A DNA stretch of 64,000 nucleotides from Caulobacter henricii. Lineage in GTDB: Bacteria; Pseudomonadota; Alphaproteobacteria; Caulobacterales; Caulobacteraceae. The stretch lies in NCBI RefSeq assembly GCF_001414055.1, contig NZ_CP013002.1, positions 3,224,001 through 3,288,000 of the forward strand, given 5' to 3'. Under the pieces are notes generated by a model. The model saw nothing but the letters and a program-made list of their open reading frames with translations. It did not search any database and was not told the origin of the DNA. This document shows positions 53,869 to 62,825 of the stretch, one piece after another. Position numbers and translations under genes: made by a program. Position 1 is the stretch's first letter; every line of letters starts with the position of its first letter.

Positions 53869-54108
53869 CTGGTCCAGATTTTCGTCCGCGACAACAACGT
53901 CGATCAGGCCCTCAAGGCCCTGAAGAAGAAGATGCAACGCGAAGGCTCGTTCCGCGAAATGAAGCGGCACGTGCACTATGAGAAGCCGTCGGAAAAGCGC
54001 GCCCGTCAAAAGGCCGAAGCGGTCCGCCGCGCCCGCAAGCTGGCCCGCAAGCGCGCCCAGCGCGAAGGCCTGCTGCCGATGCCGAAGAAGCCGGTCGGCG
54101 CCCGGTAG
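53869..54108 (+). CDS. rpsU: 30S ribosomal protein S21, apparent CTG start
   Basis: 79-aa basic protein: [20 protein letters not shown], then [20 protein letters not shown] and an Arg/Lys-rich tail. S21 proteins begin MVQI..., and the codon before Val is CTG at 53869, with GGAGAG 7 nt upstream at ideal distance. The only in-frame standard alternative is TTG 53839, which adds ten unrelated residues and lacks a proper ribosome site. So a CTG start is the best reading. A hairpin follows the gene. Confidence 0.88.
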   Translation: MVQIFVRDNNVDQALKALKKKMQREGSFREMKRHVHYEKPSEKRARQKAEAVRRARKLARKRAQREGLLPMPKKPVGAR

Positions 54109-54137
54109 GCTTCACGCCTGACGGACTGAAGACTTTC

Positions 54138-54167
54138 GAAAGCCGCGTGGCGATCCGCGCGGCTTTC
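54138..54167 (+). terminator. Probable terminator after rpsU
   Basis: GAAAGCCGCG and CGCGGCTTTC form a 10-bp stem with T-rich CGTCGTTT following. Confidence 0.7.
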
Positions 54168-54186
54168 GTCGTTTAGGGCCGCTGTT

Positions 54187-55143
54187 TCAGTGCGCCGAAG
54201 GGGGTTCACCCACGAACGCCACGGCCCTGACGATGCGGTCCGCGAAAGACCGGCCCAGCAGGCGCGTGTGGGTGGCCCCCTCGACATGGTCGACCATGCC
54301 GTGGCGCGAGGCCAGGGCCGGTGCCGACTGGATGGCCTTCCAGGCTTCGCGACCCTTGATCGAGCCCGCCGTAACCACCGCCACCGGCCAGGCGGGGTCC
54401 AGGGGCGGCTGCTCGGCGGCCTGGTCCGAGGCCTTGATCCACAAACCCACCTCGTCGGCCGAGGTGCGGTTGTGGCGGCCATTGCCAAAGGCCCAGCGCT
54501 TTTCGGCCGCGGCCTGGGGCGGCAGGCCGATCTTGTCGCCCAGGCGGGTCTGGGTCAGGGGCTTGTAGAGACCGATCGACGCCCCGCGTGCGGCCCAGCG
54601 GGAGGCCGAGGCAAAGGCCTTGACGAAGCCGCTCATGCGCGGGTTCTGCGCTGCCTCGGGCGTCGCGGCATCGACCAGGACCAGGCCGGCGATCCTGTCG
54701 GGGTTGCGGCCGGCATAGTGGCGCAGCCTCAGGCCGGCCATGGAATGCCCAACCAGCACATAGGGCCCCGGCTCGCCGGAGGCAGCGACCAGCTTTTCGA
54801 AGTCGGTGACGATGGCCAGACCGTCGCGAGGCGCGGGCCCCGGCGGTGAATAGCCCATGCCGGCCCGGTCATAGGCGCAGGACCGCCAACCGGCCGCCGT
54901 CAGGGCGTCCTGGGTCGCCCCCCAGTCGGCGGCGAAGCCGAAGGCTCCGGCTTCCAGCCACACCACCGGACGATCATTGCGCGGCCCGTCACAGACCAGC
55001 CTCAGGCTTCGACCCGGCTCGATCTGGACCAGTTCGCCGCGCGGACGGGGGGATCCGAACGCACTCATGGTGCCGCCCAGGGCGACATAGGCAATGAAGA
55101 AGACAGTGACACCGGCGAGACCGCGAACAAGGACCTTGAACAT
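54187..55143 (-). CDS. Membrane-anchored alpha/beta hydrolase
   Basis: 318-aa hydrolase with an N-terminal helix (VLVRGLAGVTVFFIAYVALG) that anchors or exports it. Oxyanion region VVWLEAGAFGFAADWG (~65-80), nucleophile Ser in YVLVGHSMAGLRLRHYA (~133), acid in LVLVDAATPE (~158) and His near the end in VDHVEGATHTRLL. ATG 55143 begins the anchor. Shape resembles lipases/haloperoxidase-like esterases; substrate unknown. Confidence 0.82.
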   Translation of the reverse strand: MFKVLVRGLAGVTVFFIAYVALGGTMSAFGSPRPRGELVQIEPGRSLRLVCDGPRNDRPVVWLEAGAFGFAADWGATQDALTAAGWRSCAYDRAGMGYSPPGPAPRDGLAIVTDFEKLVAASGEPGPYVLVGHSMAGLRLRHYAGRNPDRIAGLVLVDAATPEAAQNPRMSGFVKAFASASRWAARGASIGLYKPLTQTRLGDKIGLPPQAAAEKRWAFGNGRHNRTSADEVGLWIKASDQAAEQPPLDPAWPVAVVTAGSIKGREAWKAIQSAPALASRHGMVDHVEGATHTRLLGRSFADRIVRAVAFVGEPPSAH

Positions 55144-55189
55144 GGCCCCTACCTTATCGCCGGTTCGTGACGCGTCGAGCGTCGTTCGC

Positions 55190-55927
55190 TCAGCTATCGG
55201 CGACGGAAGCCCGCATTCTGGCCCTGCCAGACTTGGTCTTGGGTGGCTTGACGCCCTCGGGCCAGGCGGAAACCTGGGCCATCCGCACCTTGCGCGGCAC
55301 CCGGGCCGCGGCGCGCAGGGGCAGATCATCGGCTTCGGCAAAGGCCTGACCCAGGAAATAGGACGGATTCAGGGGCTTGCCCTTGCGACGGATCTCAAAA
55401 TGCAGATGCGCACCTGTCGAGCGGCCACTGCTGCCGACATAGGCAATCGTCTGGCCACGCCGGGCCACCATGCCGGGCTTCACACCCCGCGCCGTGGCCC
55501 CCAGATGGGCGTACAGGGTCCGGAAGCCGTCCTTGTGACCGATCTCCACGAACCGGCCATAGCCGCCATCCTTGCCGGCACGGAGAACCACACCGTCCGT
55601 CGCAGCCCGGATCGGCGTTCCGATCGGCGCGGCAATGTCGACGCCTTCATGCAGCCGGCCGTTCTCTTCCCAGGGCAACTGCCGAAGACCGAAGGGCGAA
55701 TTGACCACCTGGCCCGGCAGGGGGGCATCAAAGATGAAGGCCGGTGGCGGCGGGAGGTCGACAGGCGGGGCCTCGACCGTCTCAACCGGCGGCCTGTCTG
55801 GCTCATCCGCGAAGGCGCTCAGGGCCATGCTCGCATTGAGTGCGCACACCGTGGCCAGGACGCCGACCAGGGTCAGAAAGGCGACACGGCCGTAGGGCGG
55901 CTTGGCGGCGAGGGTCTCTGACGTCAA
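55190..55927 (-). CDS. M23 (LytM) family peptidoglycan endopeptidase
   Basis: 245-aa envelope protein with an N-terminal signal-anchor (VAFLTLVGVLATVCALNASM, ~15-34), a Pro-rich linker (PPVDLPPPPAF) and the LytM domain with zinc ligands in NGRLHEGVDIAAP (HxxxD, ~90) and the STGAHLHFEIRRKG motif (HxH, ~168). All ligands present, so it should be an active endopeptidase, not a degenerate EnvC/NlpD-type regulator. Confidence 0.88.
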   Translation of the reverse strand: MTSETLAAKPPYGRVAFLTLVGVLATVCALNASMALSAFADEPDRPPVETVEAPPVDLPPPPAFIFDAPLPGQVVNSPFGLRQLPWEENGRLHEGVDIAAPIGTPIRAATDGVVLRAGKDGGYGRFVEIGHKDGFRTLYAHLGATARGVKPGMVARRGQTIAYVGSSGRSTGAHLHFEIRRKGKPLNPSYFLGQAFAEADDLPLRAAARVPRKVRMAQVSAWPEGVKPPKTKSGRARMRASVADS

Positions 55928-56281
55928 AAATCCACTTCCCTGGAGTCGTGCCGTCAGGTCGCCGGACCGGGCCTTGGGCAGGTTCTTGCCACATCGATCT
56001 TTCGTGTTGGTGAATGAGCGGCCCGGCGCAGGTGCCTCGACCCTCTCTGCGACACCCTGTCGCGACGCCCCCTCCGGAGGCTGCTCACAATTCCTCGCAG
56101 GAACACGGGGCCGGACACATTGCGTGTTACTAAATGTTCACACCATAAACATTCTGTAATTCTCTAAATTATACGTCATGACTGAGACGTAACGGGACTT
56201 AATGAAACCTCGCAAGTAAACCTCTCGACATGAGGCGCAGCGAAGCGCCAAACACAAACCAACACCGAGGGATTACTTCAA
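55928..56281. promoter_or_regulatory. Divergent promoter region of the M23 and UrcA genes
   Basis: 354 bp without a gene, clearly AT-rich from 56120 to 56220. It contains a perfect inverted repeat TACGTC-atgactga-GACGTA (56172-56191), a possible operator, about 90 bp before the urcA-family start. No certain -35/-10 assigned. Confidence 0.45.
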
Positions 56282-56629
56282 ATGCGCAAGTTCATCATGA
56301 GCCTGACCACCGTCGCCAGCCTGAGCCTGGCCGCCATTCCGGTTCTGGGCCTGGCCCAGGCTGCCAATGCTACCGAGCTTCAGGCCCGTATCTCGGTCAG
56401 CGACCTGAACCTGTCCAACCCCGCCCAGGCTGCCGAGTTCAAGGCCCGCGTTGATGCCGCTGCCCAGTCGCTGTGCAGCGCCAAGGTCCGCAACAACGCC
56501 GCCCACACCTTCTATGGTGCCTGCGCCACCGAAGTCCGCCGCGACGTCGAACGCCAGCTCTCGGCCCCGCAGCGCAAGGCCCTGCAGGTCGCTTCCCGCG
56601 CCAAGCCGGTCGAGATGGCCGCCCGGTGA
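56282..56629 (+). CDS. UrcA family exported protein
   Basis: 115-aa secreted protein of the UrcA family (TIGR04433), common in Caulobacterales and sphingomonads. Signal peptide to ~30 (SLTTVASLSLAAIPVLGLAQ, cleavage near ANA-T), then VSDLNLSNPAQAAEFKARVD and two conserved cysteines (QSLCSAK and YGACATEV) that may form a disulfide. Function unknown. Its own promoter and terminator make it a single-gene unit. Confidence 0.85.
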   Translation: MRKFIMSLTTVASLSLAAIPVLGLAQAANATELQARISVSDLNLSNPAQAAEFKARVDAAAQSLCSAKVRNNAAHTFYGACATEVRRDVERQLSAPQRKALQVASRAKPVEMAAR

Positions 56630-56658
56630 GGCCAGGCTCCCCGACGCCCGAAAACGAC

Positions 56659-56686
56659 AAAGGCCTCAGGGGAACCTGAGGCCTTT
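56659..56686. terminator. Terminator between urcA-family gene and pntB
   Basis: AAAGGCCTCAGG-ggaa-CCTGAGGCCTTT is a perfect 12-bp stem with A/T ends, usable in both directions for these convergent genes. Confidence 0.88.
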
Positions 56687-56715
56687 GCTATATCTGCGGT
56701 CCGGTCAGTGAAAGG

Positions 56716-58134
56716 TCAGAGCCCCTTCACGATCCCCTCGACCATCTTCTTGGCATCCCCGAACAGCATCATGGTGTTGTCGCGGAAGAAGAGTTCGTTC
56801 TCGACCCCGGCATAGCCAGAGGCCATACCGCGTTTGATGAACAGGACCGTGCGGGCCTTTTCGACATCCAGGATCGGCATGCCGTAGATGGCGCTGGTCG
56901 GATCGGTCTTGGCGGCCGGATTGGTGACGTCATTGGCCCCGATCACGAAGGCCACGTCGGCCGTCGAGAACTCGCTGTTGATATCTTCCAGCTCGAAGAC
57001 CTCGTCATAGGGGACATTGGCCTCGGCCAGCAGCACGTTCATGTGGCCGGGCATGCGGCCGGCGACGGGGTGGATGGCGTATTTCACCTCGACGCCCTCT
57101 TCCTTCAGCTTGTCGCACATCTCGCGCAGGATGTGCTGGGCCTGGGAGACGGCCATGCCGTAGCCGGGGACGATGATCACCTTGCTGGCGTTCTTCATGA
57201 TGAAGGCCGCGTCATCGGCGCTGCCCTGCTTGACCGGACGGCTCTCGACCTTGCCGCCGGGACCGGCCGCAGCAGCATCGGCACCGAAGCCGCCCAGGAT
57301 CACCGAGACGAACGAGCGGTTCATGCCCTTGCACATGATGTAGGACAGGATCGCGCCCGACGAACCGACCAGGGCTCCGGTGATGATCAGGGTGGTGTTT
57401 TCGAGCGTGAAGCCCAGAGCCGCCGCCGCCCAGCCGGAATAGCTGTTCAGCATCGACACCACGACCGGCATGTCGGCCCCGCCGATCGGGATGATCAGGG
57501 TGACGCCGATCAGCAGGCTGAGGGCGAAGATGCCCCAGAAGGCCCAGATGGCCGAACCGCCGCTGACGACCAGCACCACCACCAGGGCGACGATGGCCAG
57601 GGCGATCAGGATGTTCAGCAGGTGACGGGCCGGCAGCAGGATCGGCGCACCGCCCATATTGCCGTTCAGCTTGGCAAAGGCGATGACCGAACCGGTGAAG
57701 GTGATGGCACCGATGGCCAGGCCCAGCGACAGCTCGATCAGGCTGGCCCCGTGGATCGCGCCGTCTTCGCCGAGGATGCCGTAGGCGGCCGGTGTGTAGA
57801 TGGCGGCTACGGCGACCAGACAGGCAGCCATGCCGACCAGGCTGTGGAAGGCGGCGACCAGCTGCGGCATCGAGGTCATGGCGACCTTGCGGGCAATGAC
57901 CGCTCCGACCGCGCCGCCGACGGCGACGCCGCCGAGGATCAGGCCCAGGGTCACGAGATCCAGTGCGCCCTGGCTCCACAGGGTGGCCAGGGTGGTGGCG
58001 ACGGCGATGGCCATGCCGATCATGCCGTTGCGGTTTCCCGCCTGGCTGGTGACCGGGCTCGACAGCCCACGCAGGGCCAGGATGAACAGCACCCCCGAGA
58101 CGATATAGAGGATGGCGGCGATATTGGCGTTCAT
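56716..58134 (-). CDS. pntB: NAD(P) transhydrogenase subunit beta
   Basis: Membrane plus NADP(H)-binding subunit of the proton-translocating transhydrogenase, which makes NADPH using the proton gradient. 472 aa: about nine helices up to ~280, then domain III with KVIIVPGYGMAVSQAQHILRE-type NADP loop (GYGMAVSQAQ, ~325), HPVAGRMPGHMNVLLAEANV and VIGANDVTNPAAKTDP (~398). Start overlaps the end of the upstream small membrane gene by 4 bp (ATGA). Confidence 0.95.
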   Translation of the reverse strand: MNANIAAILYIVSGVLFILALRGLSSPVTSQAGNRNGMIGMAIAVATTLATLWSQGALDLVTLGLILGGVAVGGAVGAVIARKVAMTSMPQLVAAFHSLVGMAACLVAVAAIYTPAAYGILGEDGAIHGASLIELSLGLAIGAITFTGSVIAFAKLNGNMGGAPILLPARHLLNILIALAIVALVVVLVVSGGSAIWAFWGIFALSLLIGVTLIIPIGGADMPVVVSMLNSYSGWAAAALGFTLENTTLIITGALVGSSGAILSYIMCKGMNRSFVSVILGGFGADAAAAGPGGKVESRPVKQGSADDAAFIMKNASKVIIVPGYGMAVSQAQHILREMCDKLKEEGVEVKYAIHPVAGRMPGHMNVLLAEANVPYDEVFELEDINSEFSTADVAFVIGANDVTNPAAKTDPTSAIYGMPILDVEKARTVLFIKRGMASGYAGVENELFFRDNTMMLFGDAKKMVEGIVKGL

Positions 58135-58427
58135 TCGGAGGTCCCCCCGGACGGCGGCGCCGGTTCGGCGCGCAGATTGGCGAGCAGCAGAGCTACGCCC
58201 ATGCCGACGGCAAAGGGCGAGAGCCAGCGAAGGATGTCGGCGCCGCCGCTGGTTCCAGCCTGCAGGCCGATGGCGTTAGCGCTGAGGCCGATGGCGATCA
58301 GGACGAAAGCCGGCGCGAAAGCCGCGCCGTTTCCGGCCGCCTTCCTGCGGGGCAGCACCATCGAGACGCCGGCGGCGATGATCAGGATGATCAGGGCCGC
58401 CAGGGTCAGAGTGGCGAAGCCGCTCAC
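58131..58427 (-). CDS. Small membrane protein inside the pnt operon
   Basis: 98-aa protein with three hydrophobic segments (LTLAALIILIIAAGVSMVLP, AFAPAFVLIAIGLSANAIGL, FAVGMGVALLLANL). GTG 58427 overlaps the pntAB stop (GTGA), and its own stop overlaps the pntB ATG, so it is translationally locked into the operon. It is not one of the three standard subunits and I do not recognise a family. A regulatory or assembly role is only a guess from position. Confidence 0.7.
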   Translation of the reverse strand: MSGFATLTLAALIILIIAAGVSMVLPRRKAAGNGAAFAPAFVLIAIGLSANAIGLQAGTSGGADILRWLSPFAVGMGVALLLANLRAEPAPPSGGTSE

Positions 58428-58750
58428 TTGGCCTTGTCCTTCTTCTTGTACATGGCCAGCATCCGGTTGGTGACCAGGAAGCCGCCGAAGATGTTGACGG
58501 CGGCAAAGGCCGCGGCCAGGGCACCGGCGCCCTTGGAGATCCAGACCGAGCCGGTCGCGGCCTCGCCCGCACCGCCATGGGCGGCGGCAGCGAGCAGGGC
58601 TCCGACGATGATCACCGAAGAAATGGCGTTGGTCACCGCCATCAGCGGCGTGTGCAGGGCGGGCGTCACGCTCCACACGACATAATAGCCCACGAAGATG
58701 GCGAGCACGAAGATCGCCAGACGGAACACGGTGGGGTCGACGGCTTCCAT
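58424..58750 (-). CDS. pntAB: NAD(P) transhydrogenase subunit alpha, membrane part (PntAB)
   Basis: 108-aa membrane part of the split alpha subunit: helices RLAIFVLAIFVGYYVVWSV, ISSVIIVGALLAAAAHG and ALAAAFAAVNIFGGFLVTNRM, with VTPALHTPLMAVTNAISSV as conserved loop. Ends in KKKDKAK. Lies 23 bp after pntAA. The three-gene arrangement of the enzyme is normal for alphaproteobacteria. Confidence 0.93.
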   Translation of the reverse strand: MEAVDPTVFRLAIFVLAIFVGYYVVWSVTPALHTPLMAVTNAISSVIIVGALLAAAAHGGAGEAATGSVWISKGAGALAAAFAAVNIFGGFLVTNRMLAMYKKKDKAK

Positions 58751-58773
58751 GGAGGCCTCCCTTTCAATGTGAG

Positions 58774-59910
58774 TTAGGCGGTCTTCAGCGACGGATGGAC
58801 GATCTCGCCCCCCTGGGTCACCAGGGCGGCCTTCAGGATCTCGTCCTCGAAATTGGGCGCGAAAGCCCCTTCCTTGTTGAGGAACAGACCCGACAGGGCA
58901 AAGAGGTTACGGGCATAGAGTGCGCTGGCGTCGGTCGCGATGCGGCCGGGCAGATTGGCGGCACCAAGGATCTTGGCGCCATTGGCGGTCACGACCGTCT
59001 CGTTCAGCTTGGCACCGACGACATTGCCGCCCTGCTCGATGGCCAGGTCGACCAGCACCGACCCGGCGCGCATCGAGGCGACCTGCTCGGCACTGACCAG
59101 CTTGGGCGCGGGCCGGCCGGGGATCAGAGCCGTGGTGATCACGATGTCCTGCTTGGCGATGTGGCTGGAGACCAGGGCCGCCTGCTTGGCCTGGTATTCA
59201 GCCGACATTTCCTTGGCATAGCCGCCGGCGGTCTGGGCGTTCTTGAATTCCTCGTCCTCGACGGCCAGGAACTTGGCCCCGAGCGACTCGACCTGTTCCT
59301 TGGTGGCGGGCCGCACATCGGTGGCGGTGACCACCGCGCCCAGGCGACGGGCCGTGGCGATGGCCTGCAGACCGGCGACCCCGACGCCCATGATGAACAC
59401 CTTGGCGGCGGCAACGGTACCGGCGGCGGTCATCATCATCGGCAGGGCCTTGCCATAGGCCTCGGCCCCTTCAATCACGGCGCGGTAGCCGGCGAGGTTG
59501 GCCTGGGAAGACAGCATGTCCATCACCTGGGCCCGCGTGATGCGCGGGATGAACTCCATGGCGATCGCGCTGACACCGGCCTTGGCCAGGGCGGCGAGCG
59601 TATCCTTGTCCTGGTGGGGATTGAGGGCGGCGGCGACGATGGCACCGCTCTTGAGGGCCGCGATCTCGCCGGCTTCCGGGGCGCGCACCTTGAACAGCAC
59701 GTCCGCGCCGGTGATGGCGGCCTTGGCCGTCTTGGCCAGCTTGGCTCCGGCGGCTTCATAGTCCGCATCGGGATAGGCTGCAGCGATTCCCGCCCCAGCC
59801 TCGACCACCACCGAGAAACCGGCGGCGGTCAATTTCTTCACCGTTTCCGGCGTGGCGGCGACCCGGGTTTCACCCCCGCGGGTTTCTTTCGTCACGGCGA
59901 TGACGGCCAT
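58774..59910 (-). CDS. pntAA: NAD(P) transhydrogenase subunit alpha, NAD-binding part (PntAA)
   Basis: 378-aa soluble domain I: AVTKETRGGETRVAATPETV (~4-23), FIPRITRAQVMDMLSSQANLAGY (~120), the NAD loop FIMGVGVAGLQAIATARRLG (~170) and DIVITTALIPGRPAP (~252). ATG 59910 is chosen because GGGAGG is 9 nt upstream; the ATG at 59916 would sit directly on that site. First gene of the pnt operon. Confidence 0.94.
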   Translation of the reverse strand: MAVIAVTKETRGGETRVAATPETVKKLTAAGFSVVVEAGAGIAAAYPDADYEAAGAKLAKTAKAAITGADVLFKVRAPEAGEIAALKSGAIVAAALNPHQDKDTLAALAKAGVSAIAMEFIPRITRAQVMDMLSSQANLAGYRAVIEGAEAYGKALPMMMTAAGTVAAAKVFIMGVGVAGLQAIATARRLGAVVTATDVRPATKEQVESLGAKFLAVEDEEFKNAQTAGGYAKEMSAEYQAKQAALVSSHIAKQDIVITTALIPGRPAPKLVSAEQVASMRAGSVLVDLAIEQGGNVVGAKLNETVVTANGAKILGAANLPGRIATDASALYARNLFALSGLFLNKEGAFAPNFEDEILKAALVTQGGEIVHPSLKTA

Positions 59911-60034
59911 CGGCATACCCCTCCCAGAGCGCTGCTATCCCAGTCAGCTTGCGCTGCTGTTTAGGGGATAGTCTTGCCTCTTGTCGAGGCTTCAAGCGCG
60001 AGTAAGGGAGAAAATATGCCGATGTCTACCGGTG

Positions 60035-60265
60035 TCAGTGACCCGACTTAGGCTTCTCGCGCAGAAACACGATACCCAGCACGGTAAGGACGAACCCGGA
60101 GATCGCGCCCGCCAGGAAGCCGGCCGGGGTGCAGAACCAGATGGTGATCGTCAGCAGCAGCACGGCGATCGCCAGCGAACCCCACTTGGTCATGTCGCCA
60201 AAGGCCGCATAGGTGGCGGCCTGTTCCTGAATGTCCATTTCACCGCGGTGATAGTCGCCGGCCAT
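60035..60265 (-). CDS. aa3-type cytochrome c oxidase subunit IV
   Basis: 76-aa single- to double-pass membrane protein: EMDIQEQAATYAAFGDMTKWG (the family's DxxEQxxTYxxF motif) followed by helices SLAIAVLLLTITIWFC and FLAGAISGFVLTVLGIVFL. In aa3 oxidases this subunit is small with one helix; the second hydrophobic segment here is longer than usual. It lies 124 bp upstream of pntAA on the same strand; oxidase genes proper are not in the window. Confidence 0.82.
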   Translation of the reverse strand: MAGDYHRGEMDIQEQAATYAAFGDMTKWGSLAIAVLLLTITIWFCTPAGFLAGAISGFVLTVLGIVFLREKPKSGH

Positions 60266-60317
60266 GTCATCGTCCTCTTTGGGAAGAAAAGTCGTTCCGC
60301 CGATTACAACGGCCGGC

Positions 60318-61304
60318 CTAAAGGCTCAAGCGGGCGATTCCGGCGACGCTCTCGACCGAGAGGGCCGACATGCCCCCGGGAGGCCCGATCAGGGGCCGCA
60401 GAAAGCGTGAATAGTCGAGCGGCGGACTGTCGCCAAACAGCCCGATGGCGGTCAGGCCGACCGAGGCCGCGAGATTCAGGGGACCCGAGTCGTTGCCGAT
60501 GAACAGGTCGGCCCTGGACAGCAGGGCTGCCCCGGCATCCAGCTTCAGATCGCAGGCATTGACGTTGATGCAGCTGCGTTCGGCACGGGCGAGCTCGGCG
60601 TCGACGGCAGGACTGTCGCTCGGACCCCCCAGCCAGAAATGGGTGCCGCCGAGATCGGACAAGGCCCCGCTCAGGGCGGTAAACCGGTCGAGCGGCCAGC
60701 AGCGACGGGGTTCGCTGGCCCCGACGCCATAGACGATCCAGGGCTTGGGCCGGTCGCCGAAGCGGTCCTGGATGAGGTCCAGGGCGGCCGGAACCGGTGC
60801 CAGGGCCGGCTCACGGCTGGCAACCTTCAGACCGTGGAGATCTTCAAAGGCGGCCAGCTTGGCGATCCGATGCGCCGGACGCAGGGTCCGCGGCAGGAAC
60901 GGTCCATGGGTCAGCCAGCCTTCCTGACTGTGTCCCAGGCCGAAGCCGCGTCGCTCACGGACCCCGGCCAGGGCCGCGCCGATGGCCGGGCGGTCGATCT
61001 TTTCCAGGATCCATACCGCCCGGGGGCGACGCAGGCGGCACAGCCGAAAGAAATCGACGATCTCGACCAGGTGGCGAAAGGTGCCGGCGCGGTATTCCAC
61101 ATAGTCGATCAGTTCGACACAGGGCTCTGCCGCCAGCAATTCCTTGGCCCGGCTCGAGGGGCGTGCGGCCAGCAGCACCCGGCCCTCGATAGCCCGGCTG
61201 GCGATGGCCCGAAGGGTCGGCAGGTGCCACATCAGGTCCCCCACGCCGCGATCGGGCATGTAGACCATGACCATCCCGGCGGGCGGCACCAGGCTTTCGG
61301 TCAT
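60318..61304 (-). CDS. Glycosyltransferase family 9 protein
   Basis: 328-aa GT-B enzyme of the ADP-heptosyltransferase family: VMVYMPDRGVGDLMWHLPTL (~12-31, acceptor-side motif), WIVYGVGASEPRRCWPLDRF (~190, nucleotide-sugar side) and FIGNDSGPLNLAASVGLTAIG (~270, the GNDSGP motif). Likely works on LPS or other surface glycans. The start overlaps the upstream hydrolase by 4 bp. Confidence 0.85.
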   Translation of the reverse strand: MTESLVPPAGMVMVYMPDRGVGDLMWHLPTLRAIASRAIEGRVLLAARPSSRAKELLAAEPCVELIDYVEYRAGTFRHLVEIVDFFRLCRLRRPRAVWILEKIDRPAIGAALAGVRERRGFGLGHSQEGWLTHGPFLPRTLRPAHRIAKLAAFEDLHGLKVASREPALAPVPAALDLIQDRFGDRPKPWIVYGVGASEPRRCWPLDRFTALSGALSDLGGTHFWLGGPSDSPAVDAELARAERSCINVNACDLKLDAGAALLSRADLFIGNDSGPLNLAASVGLTAIGLFGDSPPLDYSRFLRPLIGPPGGMSALSVESVAGIARLSL

Positions 61305-62245
61305 TGCCAGTTGGCGAGCAGGCCGCGCAGCCCGGCCACGAAGGCCAGGGGCTGATCGATCATCACATGATGGTCAGCATCGGGAATCGGCACGAGCAGG
61401 ACATCCTTGGGCATCTGGTCGATCATATAGTCCAGAGTCTCGGCGTGCATAAGATTGGACCGCTCGCCCCACATCAAGGCGGCCGGACAGGCAATCTGCG
61501 GCAACAGGAGCCCCAGATCCGGCATCCGGAACCGCTGCCAGATGGCGGGATCGAACTTCCAGGTCCAGCCGCCCTCGACTTCCTTCAGCGAGCGGCGGGC
61601 GATGTAATCAGCGATGTACAGGTTTTCGCAGGCCTGGGGCGGGGCGAGTCGGAACCGGCCGAGGGCCTCGACCAGGGTCGCATAGACCTTGTTGCCGAAG
61701 CCGGGACGATTGGGCGGGCCTTTCCAGCGCTTTTCCGGCGGCTGGATGCTGCTGTCGACCATGATGATGCCCCGCAGCCGGTCCGCGTGGGCCACACTGC
61801 AATACAGGGTGGGAAAGCCGCCAAACGAATGGCCGACGAAGATCGGCTTGACCCCGCCCGCCTCCAGCTGCGCGGCCTCGACGGCAGCAAAGGCTTCGGC
61901 GGCGAAGGATTCGGCCGAATAGGAGTCCCGCCAGTCGGAACTGCCCATGCCCGCCCAGGAAATCGCGGCGACCCGCCAGTCCCTGGCGAAGAACGGTGCG
62001 ATGAAGCTCCACCAGTCGGCATGGGCCCCATTGCCGTGCAGGAACAGCAGGCCCGGCTTGCCGACCTCGCCCCAGGTCAGCATTTCAATCCCGGCACCGT
62101 CCACCATCAGGGTCGTGCGCTCGGGCTCAACGGCCAGGGCCTGCTCGAACCAAAGCGGGGCCGGGGGCACAGCGCCGGCGAAGGCCTCGAGCGGGGCCGG
62201 CATCGGCGGCGGCACGCGGGCCAGCTGCTGCTGATCATCGGCCAT
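61301..62245 (-). CDS. Alpha/beta hydrolase
   Basis: 314-aa cytosolic hydrolase: LLFLHGNGAHADWWSFIAPF (oxyanion HGNG, ~66-85), nucleophile in IFVGHSFGGFPTLYCS (~140), IIMVDSSIQPP and catalytic His in DADHHVMIDQP near the end. Operon position between a thioesterase and a GT9 gene. Substrate unknown. Confidence 0.87.
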   Translation of the reverse strand: MADDQQQLARVPPPMPAPLEAFAGAVPPAPLWFEQALAVEPERTTLMVDGAGIEMLTWGEVGKPGLLFLHGNGAHADWWSFIAPFFARDWRVAAISWAGMGSSDWRDSYSAESFAAEAFAAVEAAQLEAGGVKPIFVGHSFGGFPTLYCSVAHADRLRGIIMVDSSIQPPEKRWKGPPNRPGFGNKVYATLVEALGRFRLAPPQACENLYIADYIARRSLKEVEGGWTWKFDPAIWQRFRMPDLGLLLPQIACPAALMWGERSNLMHAETLDYMIDQMPKDVLLVPIPDADHHVMIDQPLAFVAGLRGLLANWQ

Positions 62246-62247
62246 GT

Positions 62248-62721
62248 TCAGCCCTCGCCCTTGAAGGCCAGTTCACCGGGGCGCGGCTTGCGAGGGCTGA
62301 GGCCCTTGAAGACGCCGGTGCCGGTGATCAGGGTGCGATCGCCCGACCAGATCCGGCCGCGCACGGTGAAGACCATGTCTTCCTCGCCGATCAGTTCGCC
62401 CTGCCCTTCCACCCAGTCGCCCAGCTTGGCCCCCGACAGGAAGTCGCACATCAGCCGGACCGTGACCCAGCTATAGGACTTCTGCAGCGAGATGATCCGC
62501 CCCCAGGCCATGTCGGCAAAGCTCATCAACATGCCGCCGTGGCAGTTGCCCAGGCCGTTGGTGTGGTGCTCCTCGACCCGGAAACCCAGGCAGGCCTCAC
62601 CGGGCCCCGAGCGCTGTTCGAACAGGGGACCGATCTGGCGGCCAAAGCCGCGCGACCAGTTGAGCTGGCTGTAACCGTCCGGAATGGCGGCGGTCTGGGC
62701 GTCTGTAAGATCATCGGACAT
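62248..62721 (-). CDS. PaaI-type hotdog thioesterase
   Basis: 157-aa acyl-CoA thioesterase-like protein: hotdog core [20 protein letters not shown] (~54-73, the HGG motif), [20 protein letters not shown] (~86) and [11 protein letters not shown] near the end. First in the set thioesterase-hydrolase-GT9, with 2 bp to the next start. Confidence 0.85.
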   Translation of the reverse strand: MSDDLTDAQTAAIPDGYSQLNWSRGFGRQIGPLFEQRSGPGEACLGFRVEEHHTNGLGNCHGGMLMSFADMAWGRIISLQKSYSWVTVRLMCDFLSGAKLGDWVEGQGELIGEEDMVFTVRGRIWSGDRTLITGTGVFKGLSPRKPRPGELAFKGEG

Positions 62722-62825
62722 GGGACAAACCTAACGACCGTTTGAACAAAGCGGAACCCTTCCCCGACGGCGTGTAAGGACGACCCGGCCCGCGGCGTCT
62801 AACCTTATCGAAACTGGGGCGGATC

